From: Microvirga ossetica
Lineage (GTDB): Bacteria; Pseudomonadota; Alphaproteobacteria; Rhizobiales; Beijerinckiaceae
Direction of reading: 5' to 3'
Length of the DNA: 64,000 nt
Assembly: GCF_002741015.1 (NCBI RefSeq)
Contig: NZ_CP016619.1
Coordinates: 913,333-977,332, forward strand
Positions 35,651-43,651 of the stretch are shown in pieces. A model generated the notes under the pieces. That model was given only the letters and a program-made list of their open reading frames with translations. It did not search any database and was not told where the DNA came from. Numbering within the stretch: the first letter of the stretch is position 1; each line of letters starts with the position of its first letter. The position numbers were made by a program, and so were the translations under genes.

Positions 35651-37162
35651 CTATCCACGGGATTGAGGATGACTTGCCGAGACCGACTGCTCCACGAAGC
35701 CGGCCACTGCCTTGATCGCGCTGTCCGACTGGGGCAGAGCCGCGAGTTCCTTGAGCGTCACGGGTTTGATGGGTGTCCTCACGTTGTAGTACCCCACCTC
35801 CCCTGGCGCGACGCCGCGCTCCTGCGCGATGATCTCGGTGACGGTGAGCCCGCACAGACGGCCTTGGCACGGCCCCATGCCGCACCGGAGGTAGGCCTTC
35901 ATCTGATTGGGGCCACGCACTCCGAGGGGCATCGTCGCCCTGATCGCACCGGCAGTCACTTCTTCGCAGCGGCAGACGATCGTCTCAGGGCGCGCTGGTA
36001 TGCGGAAATCGTCACCAGGCCTAAACAACTCATCGATGAATGGCCGCCCGCGAAGCGCCGTCCGCAGTCTGGCGCGGACCGGCGCGGCGCGCTCGTCCCG
36101 CTCGGCCTCGCTCAATCGGCCCAAGCGCCAGGCTGCCGCCACGCCAGCGAGGGCGCCATGCAGAGCAGAGCCTTCCGCTCCGATGATCCCGCCGGCGTCG
36201 CCTGCGATCGCGATGTCCGGCATTGAGGTCTGGCACCATTCGTCGACCGTAGGCGTGAACGTTGCCTGACGCTCGTTCCATCCAGACGCGCAGCCTGAGG
36301 CCAGGGACAGGTTGAGGTTGGGAACGATGCCCTGATGCAACAGCAGGAGATCCGCCGGCAGGCGCTCGGTTCCTCCGCGATGGGTTACCACCACCTCCGC
36401 CAGACCGCCATCGCCGGCTGCCTCGAGTGCGATGACGTTGCGGATCACACGGGCCTGGCGGTGAACCTGTGCGAGCAGCCTCGCGCCCTTCAGTCCGTAG
36501 GCGGAGCGGGCAAAATCGAAGGCATGCGCCAGAGCGCGCCGCTTGTTGCCGTTCGGGGTGGTATCGATCACCGCGATCACGGAGGCGCCTGCGCCAATCA
36601 ACTGGGCGGCGAGAAGATACAGGAGCGGGCCTGTGCCTGCGATGACGGTGCGTCCGCTTGGCACCAGTCCAGCCGTCTTCAGGGCGATCTGGACGCTGCC
36701 CGCGGTCATGACGCCGGGCAGCGTCCAGCCCGGGATCGGAAAAGGCCGCTCCAACGCGCCGGTCGCGAGGACGGCTCGGCGAGCCTGGATCATCCGCGCG
36801 GCCCCCGCGAGGGAAATGCCCACCTCGAGGCCGGAAGCCTCGCCCACTTCAGGCTCGTGTGGTGCAATGCTCCACACGCTCGCCCGCGCGGCGTACTCCG
36901 CGGACGACGCCAGAAACCGGGTGACGAGCCCCGCGCCGGCGGCGTAGTCCTTGCCCAGGCGCGCCTTGGTGGCAGCGCTTGCCTCCGTGATGCCCCGGTA
37001 GATCTGGCCGCCGGGACTTCCGTTCTCGTCGCAGAGAAGGACGCTCAGGCCGTACTCCGCGGCGGTGGCGGCCGCGCTGAGGCCGGCGGGACCGGCTCCG
37101 ACGACCAGCAGATCATAGACCTCCGCCAAGTCGGACACGGTGTTGACGCGTTGCACGCTCAT
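35651..37162 (-). CDS. FAD/NAD-dependent oxidoreductase subunit with BFD-like [2Fe-2S] domain (HcnB/OoxA/LhpE-like)
   Basis: About 503 residues. It has an N-terminal FAD motif ('DLLVVGAGPAGLSAAATAAEYG'), 'GSPGGQIYRG', a second dinucleotide fold near 'TVIAGTGPLLYLLA', and a C-terminal Cys-rich domain ('IVCRCEEVTAGAIR', then 'LRCGMGPCQGRLCG') that binds an iron-sulfur cluster. This is the large subunit of three-part dehydrogenases such as hydrogen cyanide synthase, opine oxidase and D-hydroxyproline dehydrogenase. ATG 37162 overlaps the stop of the small [2Fe-2S] subunit by 4 bp. Confidence 0.88.
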   Translation of the reverse strand: MSVQRVNTVSDLAEVYDLLVVGAGPAGLSAAATAAEYGLSVLLCDENGSPGGQIYRGITEASAATKARLGKDYAAGAGLVTRFLASSAEYAARASVWSIAPHEPEVGEASGLEVGISLAGAARMIQARRAVLATGALERPFPIPGWTLPGVMTAGSVQIALKTAGLVPSGRTVIAGTGPLLYLLAAQLIGAGASVIAVIDTTPNGNKRRALAHAFDFARSAYGLKGARLLAQVHRQARVIRNVIALEAAGDGGLAEVVVTHRGGTERLPADLLLLHQGIVPNLNLSLASGCASGWNERQATFTPTVDEWCQTSMPDIAIAGDAGGIIGAEGSALHGALAGVAAAWRLGRLSEAERDERAAPVRARLRTALRGRPFIDELFRPGDDFRIPARPETIVCRCEEVTAGAIRATMPLGVRGPNQMKAYLRCGMGPCQGRLCGLTVTEIIAQERGVAPGEVGYYNVRTPIKPVTLKELAALPQSDSAIKAVAGFVEQSVSASHPQSRG

Positions 37163-37467
37163 GCGGAAATCCCTATCGAATAAGTGGCGGCTCCGTGCTG
37201 CGTCTCCACCCGCATCCCCTCCTCGACCGGTGTGAGGCACGCCTGTCGGTTGCCGCGCCCATCGATCGCCACGAGGCACTCGAAGCAGACCCCCATCATG
37301 CAATAGGGACCGCGCTCGGCTCCCGAGACCGGCGTTGTGCGGAACCGCATGACACCTGCTGCGAGAAGTGCGGTGGCGACAGTGTCGCCCTTGAAGGCCG
37401 TGAGGGGCGTCCCGTCGAACGTGAAGGTGACGAGATCACCTTGGTGATCAGGCAGCCGCCGAAACAT
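37159..37467 (-). CDS. Small [2Fe-2S]-binding subunit (HcnA/LhpF-like)
   Basis: About 102 residues, the normal length of this subunit. 'VTFTFDGTPLTAFKGDTVAT' is the start of a ferredoxin-like fold. Cluster cysteines are visible in 'GPYCMMGVCFECLVAIDG' and in 'RQACLTPVEEGM'. It passes electrons between the FAD subunits on either side. ATG 37467 overlaps the 3' end of the DAO subunit by 20 bp; the open frame upstream of it is the shadow of that gene. Confidence 0.9.
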   Translation of the reverse strand: MFRRLPDHQGDLVTFTFDGTPLTAFKGDTVATALLAAGVMRFRTTPVSGAERGPYCMMGVCFECLVAIDGRGNRQACLTPVEEGMRVETQHGAATYSIGISA

Positions 37468-38563
37468 CGAACCGCTCCGAGGAGAACGTGGCCAAGCTCG
37501 CGGGGATTTCGCCTTGGGCGATGTGTCCCGCGATGGTGAAGGCATGGTTGGCGGCGAGGGTGACGCCGGAATGGCAGGCCACCGCGAAGGCTCCCGGGCA
37601 GCTGCGGGACTGCTCGTAGATCGGAAACCCATCAGGCGTGATGATCCGGAACGCCGCCCAGATCCGCACCACGTTGAGTTCGCCGATGATCGGGAACATG
37701 CGCATGGCCCGGTCGGCCAACACGGCTGTGACGGAGGCCCGCGGACGCTGGTGATCCATCGTCGCCTCCTTGCTCTCCCCGATGATCACGCCGCCCTCGT
37801 CCACCTGCCGGATGTTGCCGACCGGATGGTGCAGGAACGGCACCGTCTTTTCCGTCACGATGATCTGGCCACGGCTCGGCACCAGCGGCACGAAGAGGCC
37901 GACCATCGGCGCGAGACGAGTATTGCCGATGCCGGCCGCGAGCACGATCCGTCCCGCCGACAGGGCGCCCCATGGCCCCTCTACGGTGAAGACGCCGTCC
38001 TGATGGCTGATCCGCTCGACATGGTGTTCGGGCAGATAGGCGGCTCCCATCCTGTGCAGCGCCGCGTGGAAGGCGCGATACAGGCGCAAGGGATTGGCAT
38101 GGCCGTCAAGCGGGCTGTAGATCGAGCCCGCCACGGTGGGGCCGATCGCAAGCAGGCGGGCTTTCGTCTCGCGATGGTCCAGGATCTCGTACGGGTACCG
38201 GGCAATGTTCGGCTGGCTCTGCAGGTTGTTCATGGCATCGATGCCACGCTGCAGTTCCAATTCGGTGAGGCGGATGGAGAAACCCCCGGGCTGACTGAAG
38301 CCTGGATCGATTCCCGTCTCCCGCTTCAGCTCATCGGAAAGAGCTGGCCAAAGCGCCGCTGAGGCTTGGGTCCAGTTCGAATATTCCGGCTTGCCCAAGC
38401 CTTTGCCTTGCACCCAAACCAGCCCGAAATTGGCCCGAGCGGCGCGGAAGGCGGTGTCACCCTCGTCGAGCACGGCGACGCGCAACCCCAAGCGGGCGAG
38501 CCCCCAGGCGATGGATGCGCCCAAAAGACCACCGCCGACGACCAAAACGTCCCTGTCGGTCAT
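37448..38563 (-). CDS. FAD-dependent catalytic subunit, DAO family (HcnC/OoxB/LhpB-like)
   Basis: About 371 residues with the FAD motif 'DVLVVGGGLLGASIAWGLARLG' at the N-terminus, 'FGLVWVQGKGLGKPEYSNWT' typical of the opine-oxidase/HcnC group, and the C-terminal 'ACHSGVTLAANHAFTIAGHI'. The ATG at 38563 has AGGAGGG seven bases upstream and is preferred to an ATG 14 codons earlier. It oxidises an amino or imino acid and is the first gene of a four-gene operon ending with RidA. Confidence 0.9.
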   Translation of the reverse strand: MTDRDVLVVGGGLLGASIAWGLARLGLRVAVLDEGDTAFRAARANFGLVWVQGKGLGKPEYSNWTQASAALWPALSDELKRETGIDPGFSQPGGFSIRLTELELQRGIDAMNNLQSQPNIARYPYEILDHRETKARLLAIGPTVAGSIYSPLDGHANPLRLYRAFHAALHRMGAAYLPEHHVERISHQDGVFTVEGPWGALSAGRIVLAAGIGNTRLAPMVGLFVPLVPSRGQIIVTEKTVPFLHHPVGNIRQVDEGGVIIGESKEATMDHQRPRASVTAVLADRAMRMFPIIGELNVVRIWAAFRIITPDGFPIYEQSRSCPGAFAVACHSGVTLAANHAFTIAGHIAQGEIPASLATFSSERFDVSAAA

Positions 38564-38677
38564 GCGTTCGCCCTCCTGAAGTGCCATGGTCCATTGTGTT
38601 CCCATCGCGCGTGCATTCCGTCAATTTTCATTTGCTTCTGCATGCATGCGTGAATGTGATGACCGGCACGTCCACTC

Positions 38678-39583
38678 CTAGGGCCGCCACCGGCGGGCGT
38701 GGGCTGCGAACTCGGCTTGAAAGGTACTGGCGAGAGCCGAGGCGGGACGCTGCTGCGAGCGCAGGGAGATAAAACCCGCCTCGATCCGTGTAGTGAACGG
38801 CCGCGCCACCAGTCCCCGTCCGAGGAACTCCTCGGCCGCGTATGGGCTGACGATGCTGAGCCCCGTCCCTTCGCTCACCAGCAGGCAGGCGATCTGCGCG
38901 AGTGTCACCTCCGCGACGATGCGATAGGGGACGTCCGCGAGAGCCGCATCAATACGCGACCGGAACAGCGTTCTCGTCGAGACGCTAATCAGGGCCTCGC
39001 CGGCAAGATCGGCGGGCGCGATAATCTCCTGCGCCGCAAGTCTGTGATGCTCGGGCATGATCACGACCGCCGCAGCCTCGAAGCTCTCAATATCGTGAAG
39101 CGGCTGGTCGATTGGCTTGTCCGCATATCCGAGATCCACCCGGCCCGCCGTCACGGCTTCGACGACGAGATGAGATGGCAGACCAACCAGCGAGACATGC
39201 ACATTCGGTCTGTTGCGCATGAAAGCAGCGACGAACCGAGGCAGTGCGCCGCTCATCAGGACAGGCATCGCGGCGATGCGCAACGATCCGGCCTGGTTGG
39301 CTTTGATCGCCTTGGCCATGTCCGCAATGCGCGACAGGCCAACAAAGGATCGCTCGACTTCCGCGAAGAGCGTGACGGCGTCGGGCGTGGGGATGACCTG
39401 GTATCCTCTCCTCTCGAAGAGCCGGAGGGCAAGATGGGCCTCGAAATCGCGAATGAGACGACTGACGGCGGATTGAGTGACGTAGAGCATGTCGGCCGCG
39501 GCGGTCATGCTGCCAGTGAGCATAACCGCACGGAAGGCCTCGACCTGCCGTGATTGAATTGTCATCCTGTGGTTCATGGACAT
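38678..39583 (-). CDS. LysR family transcriptional regulator
   Basis: A 301-residue regulator. The winged HTH lies in about residues 10-65 ('AFRAVMLTGSMTAAADMLYV', 'SQSAVSRLIRDFE'-like pattern), followed by the LysR effector domain ('GSLRIAAMPVLMSGALPRFV'). It lies 114 bp upstream of the three-subunit dehydrogenase operon on the same strand and 153 bp from a divergent semialdehyde dehydrogenase, so it probably controls one or both. Confidence 0.92.
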   Translation of the reverse strand: MSMNHRMTIQSRQVEAFRAVMLTGSMTAAADMLYVTQSAVSRLIRDFEAHLALRLFERRGYQVIPTPDAVTLFAEVERSFVGLSRIADMAKAIKANQAGSLRIAAMPVLMSGALPRFVAAFMRNRPNVHVSLVGLPSHLVVEAVTAGRVDLGYADKPIDQPLHDIESFEAAAVVIMPEHHRLAAQEIIAPADLAGEALISVSTRTLFRSRIDAALADVPYRIVAEVTLAQIACLLVSEGTGLSIVSPYAAEEFLGRGLVARPFTTRIEAGFISLRSQQRPASALASTFQAEFAAHARRWRP

Positions 39584-39736
39584 TCCACCCGATCGCGCAT
39601 GATCGCGTCTTGGCAGTTTCTGAATCTGCTGAAGTGACGGTGATTTCGTCGTGTTCCTACTGTCATACGGTCAAATTAAGAATTCTCTTTCGTCCGACCT
39701 CGGTAGCATAGGGAGACCTCGAGGAGCGGGAACGAC

Positions 39737-41191
39737 ATGGATATCACGCACACGCCCCTATTCCGAACCCAGGCTTATGTCGGCGGACAGTGGATCTCAG
39801 CGAAATCAGGCCGCACGATCCCCGTCGATAATCCGGCCACAGGAGAGATCGTCGGGCATGTTCCCGACCTTTCCGGCGCCGACACCCGCGACGCCATCAG
39901 CGCTGCCGAGGTGGCCTTAGACCGCTGGCGGGGAACGAGTGCAGCGGAGCGGGCGGACCTGCTGTTGCGCTGGAATCAGCTCATCCTCGACAATGCCGAG
40001 GAGCTGGCCGCCATCATGACCCTGGAGCAGGGCAAGCCCATTTCCGAGGCGCGCGGCGAGATCCAGTACGGCGCCAGCTTCGTGCGCTGGTTTGCCGAGG
40101 AGGCGCGCCGCGTCTATGGCGAAACCATCCCCGCCCCCACCGCCGACCGCCGCATCATCATGCTCAAGCAGCCGGTGGGCGTCTGCGCCGCGATTACGCC
40201 CTGGAATTTCCCCAATGCGATGATCACGCGCAAGTGCGCACCTGCCCTGGCGGCAGGCTGCAGCATCATCGTGAAGCCGTCGGAGCTCACGCCCTTCTCG
40301 GCCCTGGCTCTTGCTGCCCTGGCTGAGCAGGCAGGCATTCCGGCCGGCGTCTTCAACGTGGTCACCGGCATGCCGCAGGAGATCGGCGCGGAGCTGACGG
40401 GCAATCCGACGGTGCGCAAAATCTCATTCACCGGTTCAACCAAGATCGGCCGGCTGCTGATGGAGCAGGCCGCGCACAACATTCAGCGCGTGAGCCTCGA
40501 ACTCGGCGGTAATGCCGCCTTCATCGTGTTCGATGACGCCAATCTGGATGCGGCTGTGGCGGGTCTGATGGCAAGCAAATTCAGGAATGGTGGGCAGACC
40601 TGCGTCTGCGCAAACCGGATTCTCGTTCATGCCAAGATTTATGATGCCTTCGCCGAGCGTGTGAGCGAGGCCGTCAAGGGCCTTCAGGTGGGCCAGGGTC
40701 TTGCCAAGGATATTACAATCGGTCCGCTGATCAACGGCGCCGCCGTGACCAAGGTTCGGGAGCACGTCGCGGATGCGCTGGACAAGGGAGCTCGCGCTGT
40801 GGTCGGCGGCAGGAGCCATCCGCTCGGTGGCCGGTTCTTCGAGCCCACTGTCCTCACGGATGCCGGATGGGACATGAGGTTGGCGCAGGAGGAAACCTTC
40901 GGGCCCGTTGCGCCGCTGTTCCGCTTCGAGACGGAGGACGAGGCAATCCGCATGGCGAACAACACACCCTACGGCTTGGCCTCCTATTTCTACACCAACG
41001 ATCTCAACCGCTCCTGGCGCGTCGCCGAGCGCATCGAGGTCGGCATGGTGGGCCTCAACACGGGCTCCGTCTCAATGGAGGTCGCGCCGTTCGGGGGAGT
41101 CAAGCAGTCCGGCATCGGACGCGAAGGATCCCACCTCGGGATCGAGGAATATCTTGCGACCAAAACCTTCCACATCGGCGGCATCTCATAA
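39737..41191 (+). CDS. NAD(P)-dependent succinate-semialdehyde dehydrogenase family protein (GabD type)
   Basis: A 484-residue ALDH. Motifs are 'TPWNFPNAMITRKCAPALAA', the catalytic Glu in 'LELGGNAAFIVFDDA' near 253 and Cys in 'GGQTCVCANRILV' near 287, where GabD-type enzymes carry the paired-Cys 'CVC'. The C-terminus 'EVAPFGGVKQSGIGREG' is also typical. It oxidises succinate semialdehyde or a related semialdehyde such as 2-oxoglutarate semialdehyde. Its divergent position from LysR and the amine/imino-acid dehydrogenase operon suggests it finishes that pathway. Confidence 0.92.
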   Translation: MDITHTPLFRTQAYVGGQWISAKSGRTIPVDNPATGEIVGHVPDLSGADTRDAISAAEVALDRWRGTSAAERADLLLRWNQLILDNAEELAAIMTLEQGKPISEARGEIQYGASFVRWFAEEARRVYGETIPAPTADRRIIMLKQPVGVCAAITPWNFPNAMITRKCAPALAAGCSIIVKPSELTPFSALALAALAEQAGIPAGVFNVVTGMPQEIGAELTGNPTVRKISFTGSTKIGRLLMEQAAHNIQRVSLELGGNAAFIVFDDANLDAAVAGLMASKFRNGGQTCVCANRILVHAKIYDAFAERVSEAVKGLQVGQGLAKDITIGPLINGAAVTKVREHVADALDKGARAVVGGRSHPLGGRFFEPTVLTDAGWDMRLAQEETFGPVAPLFRFETEDEAIRMANNTPYGLASYFYTNDLNRSWRVAERIEVGMVGLNTGSVSMEVAPFGGVKQSGIGREGSHLGIEEYLATKTFHIGGIS

Positions 41192-41226
41192 GGACGCCGC
41201 GAACTTTCGGAAGGTACAGAAACGAA

Positions 41227-41257
41227 GTGGGAGGCTGATGACGAAGCAGCCTCCCAC
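41227..41257 (+). terminator. Terminator after the semialdehyde dehydrogenase gene
   Basis: GTGGGAGGCTG and CAGCCTCCCAC form an 11-bp perfect stem with a 9-nt loop, followed by TCGTTGTGT. It starts 36 bp after the stop codon. Confidence 0.7.
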
Positions 41258-41318
41258 TCGTTGTGTCCCTAACGTTCTAACAAGTTGGCTCCCCGGGAGC
41301 CGAACTCAAATGGCCGGA

Positions 41319-41504
41319 TCAGCGGCTTTCCAGCACGATCTGATGCAGGCTCTTCCATGCAGCGCCTCCCGCGGAGGCCTGATGGTCCCCCCGCGTGAGG
41401 CCGAGTTCCGACAGTTCACGGCAGTTGAGGCTGCGCAGCTCGCGAGCCGCCTTCCAGCGCTTTGCCGAAGCGAGGATCCTGCCGAGGATGACCGATAGAA
41501 ACAT
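41319..41504 (-). CDS. DUF1127 domain-containing small protein
   Basis: A 61-residue basic protein starting 'MFLSVILGRILASAKRWKAA' with the DUF1127 signature 'RELRSLNCRELSELGLTRGD' in its middle. Small DUF1127 proteins are abundant in Hyphomicrobiales; some bind RNA and influence phosphate or carbon metabolism. It stands alone between a terminator and a gene-free stretch. The function is unknown. Confidence 0.75.
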   Translation of the reverse strand: MFLSVILGRILASAKRWKAARELRSLNCRELSELGLTRGDHQASAGGAAWKSLHQIVLESR

Positions 41505-42142
41505 AATGTCTGCTGCCTTTGATAACGCTGTATGACTGTTGGCCGGCCTTGCGGGAACACCGGATAGGGCATTCGGGACTGCCGACCTGGAGTGGATAAT
41601 TGCTGGTCAGAGATCTAATCGCTGCAGTGCAAAAAAGAAGCGCTCAGGATGCGGCTTGCTTATGCAAGCAGCACATGGCTTGGACAATTTAGGCACACGG
41701 GCGAAAGCCGCTTAAATTTTCAGCAGATTGGGGCTCTCGGATAGCAGACGGGTCTGCGCCTGTTCTGCCGGGTCCTGCCGAGATGTGTGAGGCCCACAGG
41801 CAGACTGATGCACGGTCTGTGTGGTGGAAGGAGATAACAGGTCTCGCTCTCTTTCGGCACAGTGAATTTGTCGCTGACGCGGGTGGAGATGACCTTGCTC
41901 CTATTACCCGTGATCCGCTGCTGCAGCGTCTCCCATCGGCAAAGGTAATTCGTGTCGAGCGCAGTAGAGGATCGCAGGTTTCCCGCTGAATCAACATTAC
42001 ATCTCTTGCGCGCATGGCACGCAGTGATCGCCGCAGCAGGGGGCTCAACATCACCATGCGGACTGTCCTGCTCGGTTCTCACGCATCCAGCGGAAGGGCC
42101 GCCAGAGGCGCTTCCTGCCGCCCGAAAGTGGCGGCAGGCGAG
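41505..42142. other. Gene-free stretch between the DUF1127 gene and cueR
   Basis: No reading frame here shows a domain, and AT/GC composition varies along it. It may carry remnants of lost genes and the promoter of the DUF1127 gene. Nothing specific was recognised. Confidence 0.4.
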
Positions 42143-42595
42143 TCAGTGCGAATGGTTGCAGGTGGTCATGGCCTTCGTGCGCTTGGCCTCCTTCTTGTCG
42201 CCGGGTCCGAATGCTGCGATGTCGTCCAGGATCGGGCAGTCGGGCCGCCCATCTCCGTGGCAGTTGCCTGCCAGATGCCGGAGCGTCCGGCACATGGACT
42301 GCAGGGATTCGATCTTGGCCTCCAGATCCCTCACGTGTTTGAGCGCAAACGACTTCACGTCCGCGCTCGCGCGCTCTCTGTCGCGCCAGAGGGCCAGAAG
42401 CTCTGCCGTCTCCTCTATGGAGAAGCCAAGACCCCGCGATCGGCGGATGAACCGCAGGGTATGGACATCCTCATCGCTGTAGACTCTGTAGCCGCTCTCC
42501 GTCCGCGTCGCGGCGCGGATGAGCCCGATCCTCTCATAATACCGCACCATTTTGGCCGATATGCCGGAGGCTTGCGCTGCTTCACCGATGTTCAT
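42143..42595 (-). CDS. cueR: Cu(I)-responsive MerR-family regulator CueR
   Basis: A 150-residue protein. The HTH 'MNIGEAAQASGISAKMVRYYERIGLI' region is followed by a dimerisation helix and the metal loop 'NCHGDGRPDCPIL' with Cys112 and Cys120, the same positions as the Cu(I)-binding pair of E. coli CueR. A His-containing tail 'TTCNHSH' ends the protein. It is the third gene of the copA-reductase-cueR operon, so copper induction also raises its activator. Its targets are probably the 19-bp-spacer promoters at 46219 and 46310. Confidence 0.93.
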   Translation of the reverse strand: MNIGEAAQASGISAKMVRYYERIGLIRAATRTESGYRVYSDEDVHTLRFIRRSRGLGFSIEETAELLALWRDRERASADVKSFALKHVRDLEAKIESLQSMCRTLRHLAGNCHGDGRPDCPILDDIAAFGPGDKKEAKRTKAMTTCNHSH

Positions 42596-42617
42596 CGTAT
42601 ATGCTCGTGATCAGACG

Positions 42618-43637
42618 TTAGGAGGCCTGTAGAATGCTTGCCTTCTCGGCCGCTGTGAAGAAGGCATCCGCATGGCAGTGCTCAGGGGAGAGTCCTCGGC
42701 CCACGAGAATTTCCGTGACACCGTCAACCAGTTGCGGCGAACCGGCGAGGTAAGCTTGCCATCCTCCGAGGTCTGCCAGATCCTTCTCGAGGGCGCGCCG
42801 CAGGCGCTCCCGGTTTCCGCCCTCGCCCTCGTTGGCCACGACTGGCGTATAGGCGATGTTCGGATGACTCTCTGTCAGAGCGCGGATCTGCTCCTCTCGG
42901 TAGAGGTCCTCTCTTGTCCGAGCCGCAAAATACAAATGGATTGATTGGGTGAGCCGCAGGGAGGCGGCTGACCCAAGGATCGACAGGATCGGCGCCAGCC
43001 CCGACCCGCCGGCCACCGCAACGATGGGCCCGGTCTGACGTGGACGCAGGTGAGCAGTCCCGATAGGACCGCGCACGAAGACCGGATCGCCCGCCGTCAG
43101 GCCTCGAGCCACGTAGCTGCTGGCTGAACCGTCCGGGACATGCCGTACGTGGAACTCGAGCGTGTCCGAGCCCGGCTGGTTGGCCATGGAGTAGTGCCGT
43201 GGCGGACAGCCCGGGAACGTCAGTTCGGCGTACTGTCCTGCGGAGAACCGGAGCGGAGCTGCTGACTCGAGCCGGATGTGGACAATTGTGATGTCCGGCG
43301 CTGCCCGCTCCAGAGTCACCACCCGTCCCGCCTCCTGGCGCAGGGGATGGTTGGCCGTGTCGCTCCCGAGCCAAGCAACGGTGCAGTCGGAGCGCGGTCG
43401 GGCCCGGCAGGCCAGAATGAAGCCCGATTGTTTGTCCTTCTCGGTCAGCGAAAAGGGCGTATGCGGAAGGTGATCGACCTCGCCCGCGATGAGGCGGGAC
43501 TTGCAAGTCCCGCAGCGGCCAACCTGGCATCCGTACGGATAGGCGACACCGGAGGTTACGGCGGCCTGGATGATCGTGGTGTCCTCGGCAACCTCCAACG
43601 TTGACGAGGTGTTCGCGACGGTGACGGTGAAACTCAT
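42618..43637 (-). CDS. [2Fe-2S] ferredoxin-NAD(P)H reductase-type electron-transfer protein
   Basis: 339 residues. The N-terminal plant-type ferredoxin domain has Cys37, Cys42, Cys45 and Cys77; the middle FAD domain has 'PRHYSMANQPG'; the C-terminal NAD domain has 'GPIVAVAGGSGLAPILSILG'. The order ferredoxin-FAD-NAD is that of phenol hydroxylase and CDP-glucose dehydratase reductases. ATG 43637 follows GGGGAGAG by six bases. It lies 14 bp after copA and 22 bp before cueR, so it is copper-induced, but no oxygenase partner is nearby. Confidence 0.88.
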   Translation of the reverse strand: MSFTVTVANTSSTLEVAEDTTIIQAAVTSGVAYPYGCQVGRCGTCKSRLIAGEVDHLPHTPFSLTEKDKQSGFILACRARPRSDCTVAWLGSDTANHPLRQEAGRVVTLERAAPDITIVHIRLESAAPLRFSAGQYAELTFPGCPPRHYSMANQPGSDTLEFHVRHVPDGSASSYVARGLTAGDPVFVRGPIGTAHLRPRQTGPIVAVAGGSGLAPILSILGSAASLRLTQSIHLYFAARTREDLYREEQIRALTESHPNIAYTPVVANEGEGGNRERLRRALEKDLADLGGWQAYLAGSPQLVDGVTEILVGRGLSPEHCHADAFFTAAEKASILQAS

Positions 43638-43651
43638 GACGATCTCTCCCC

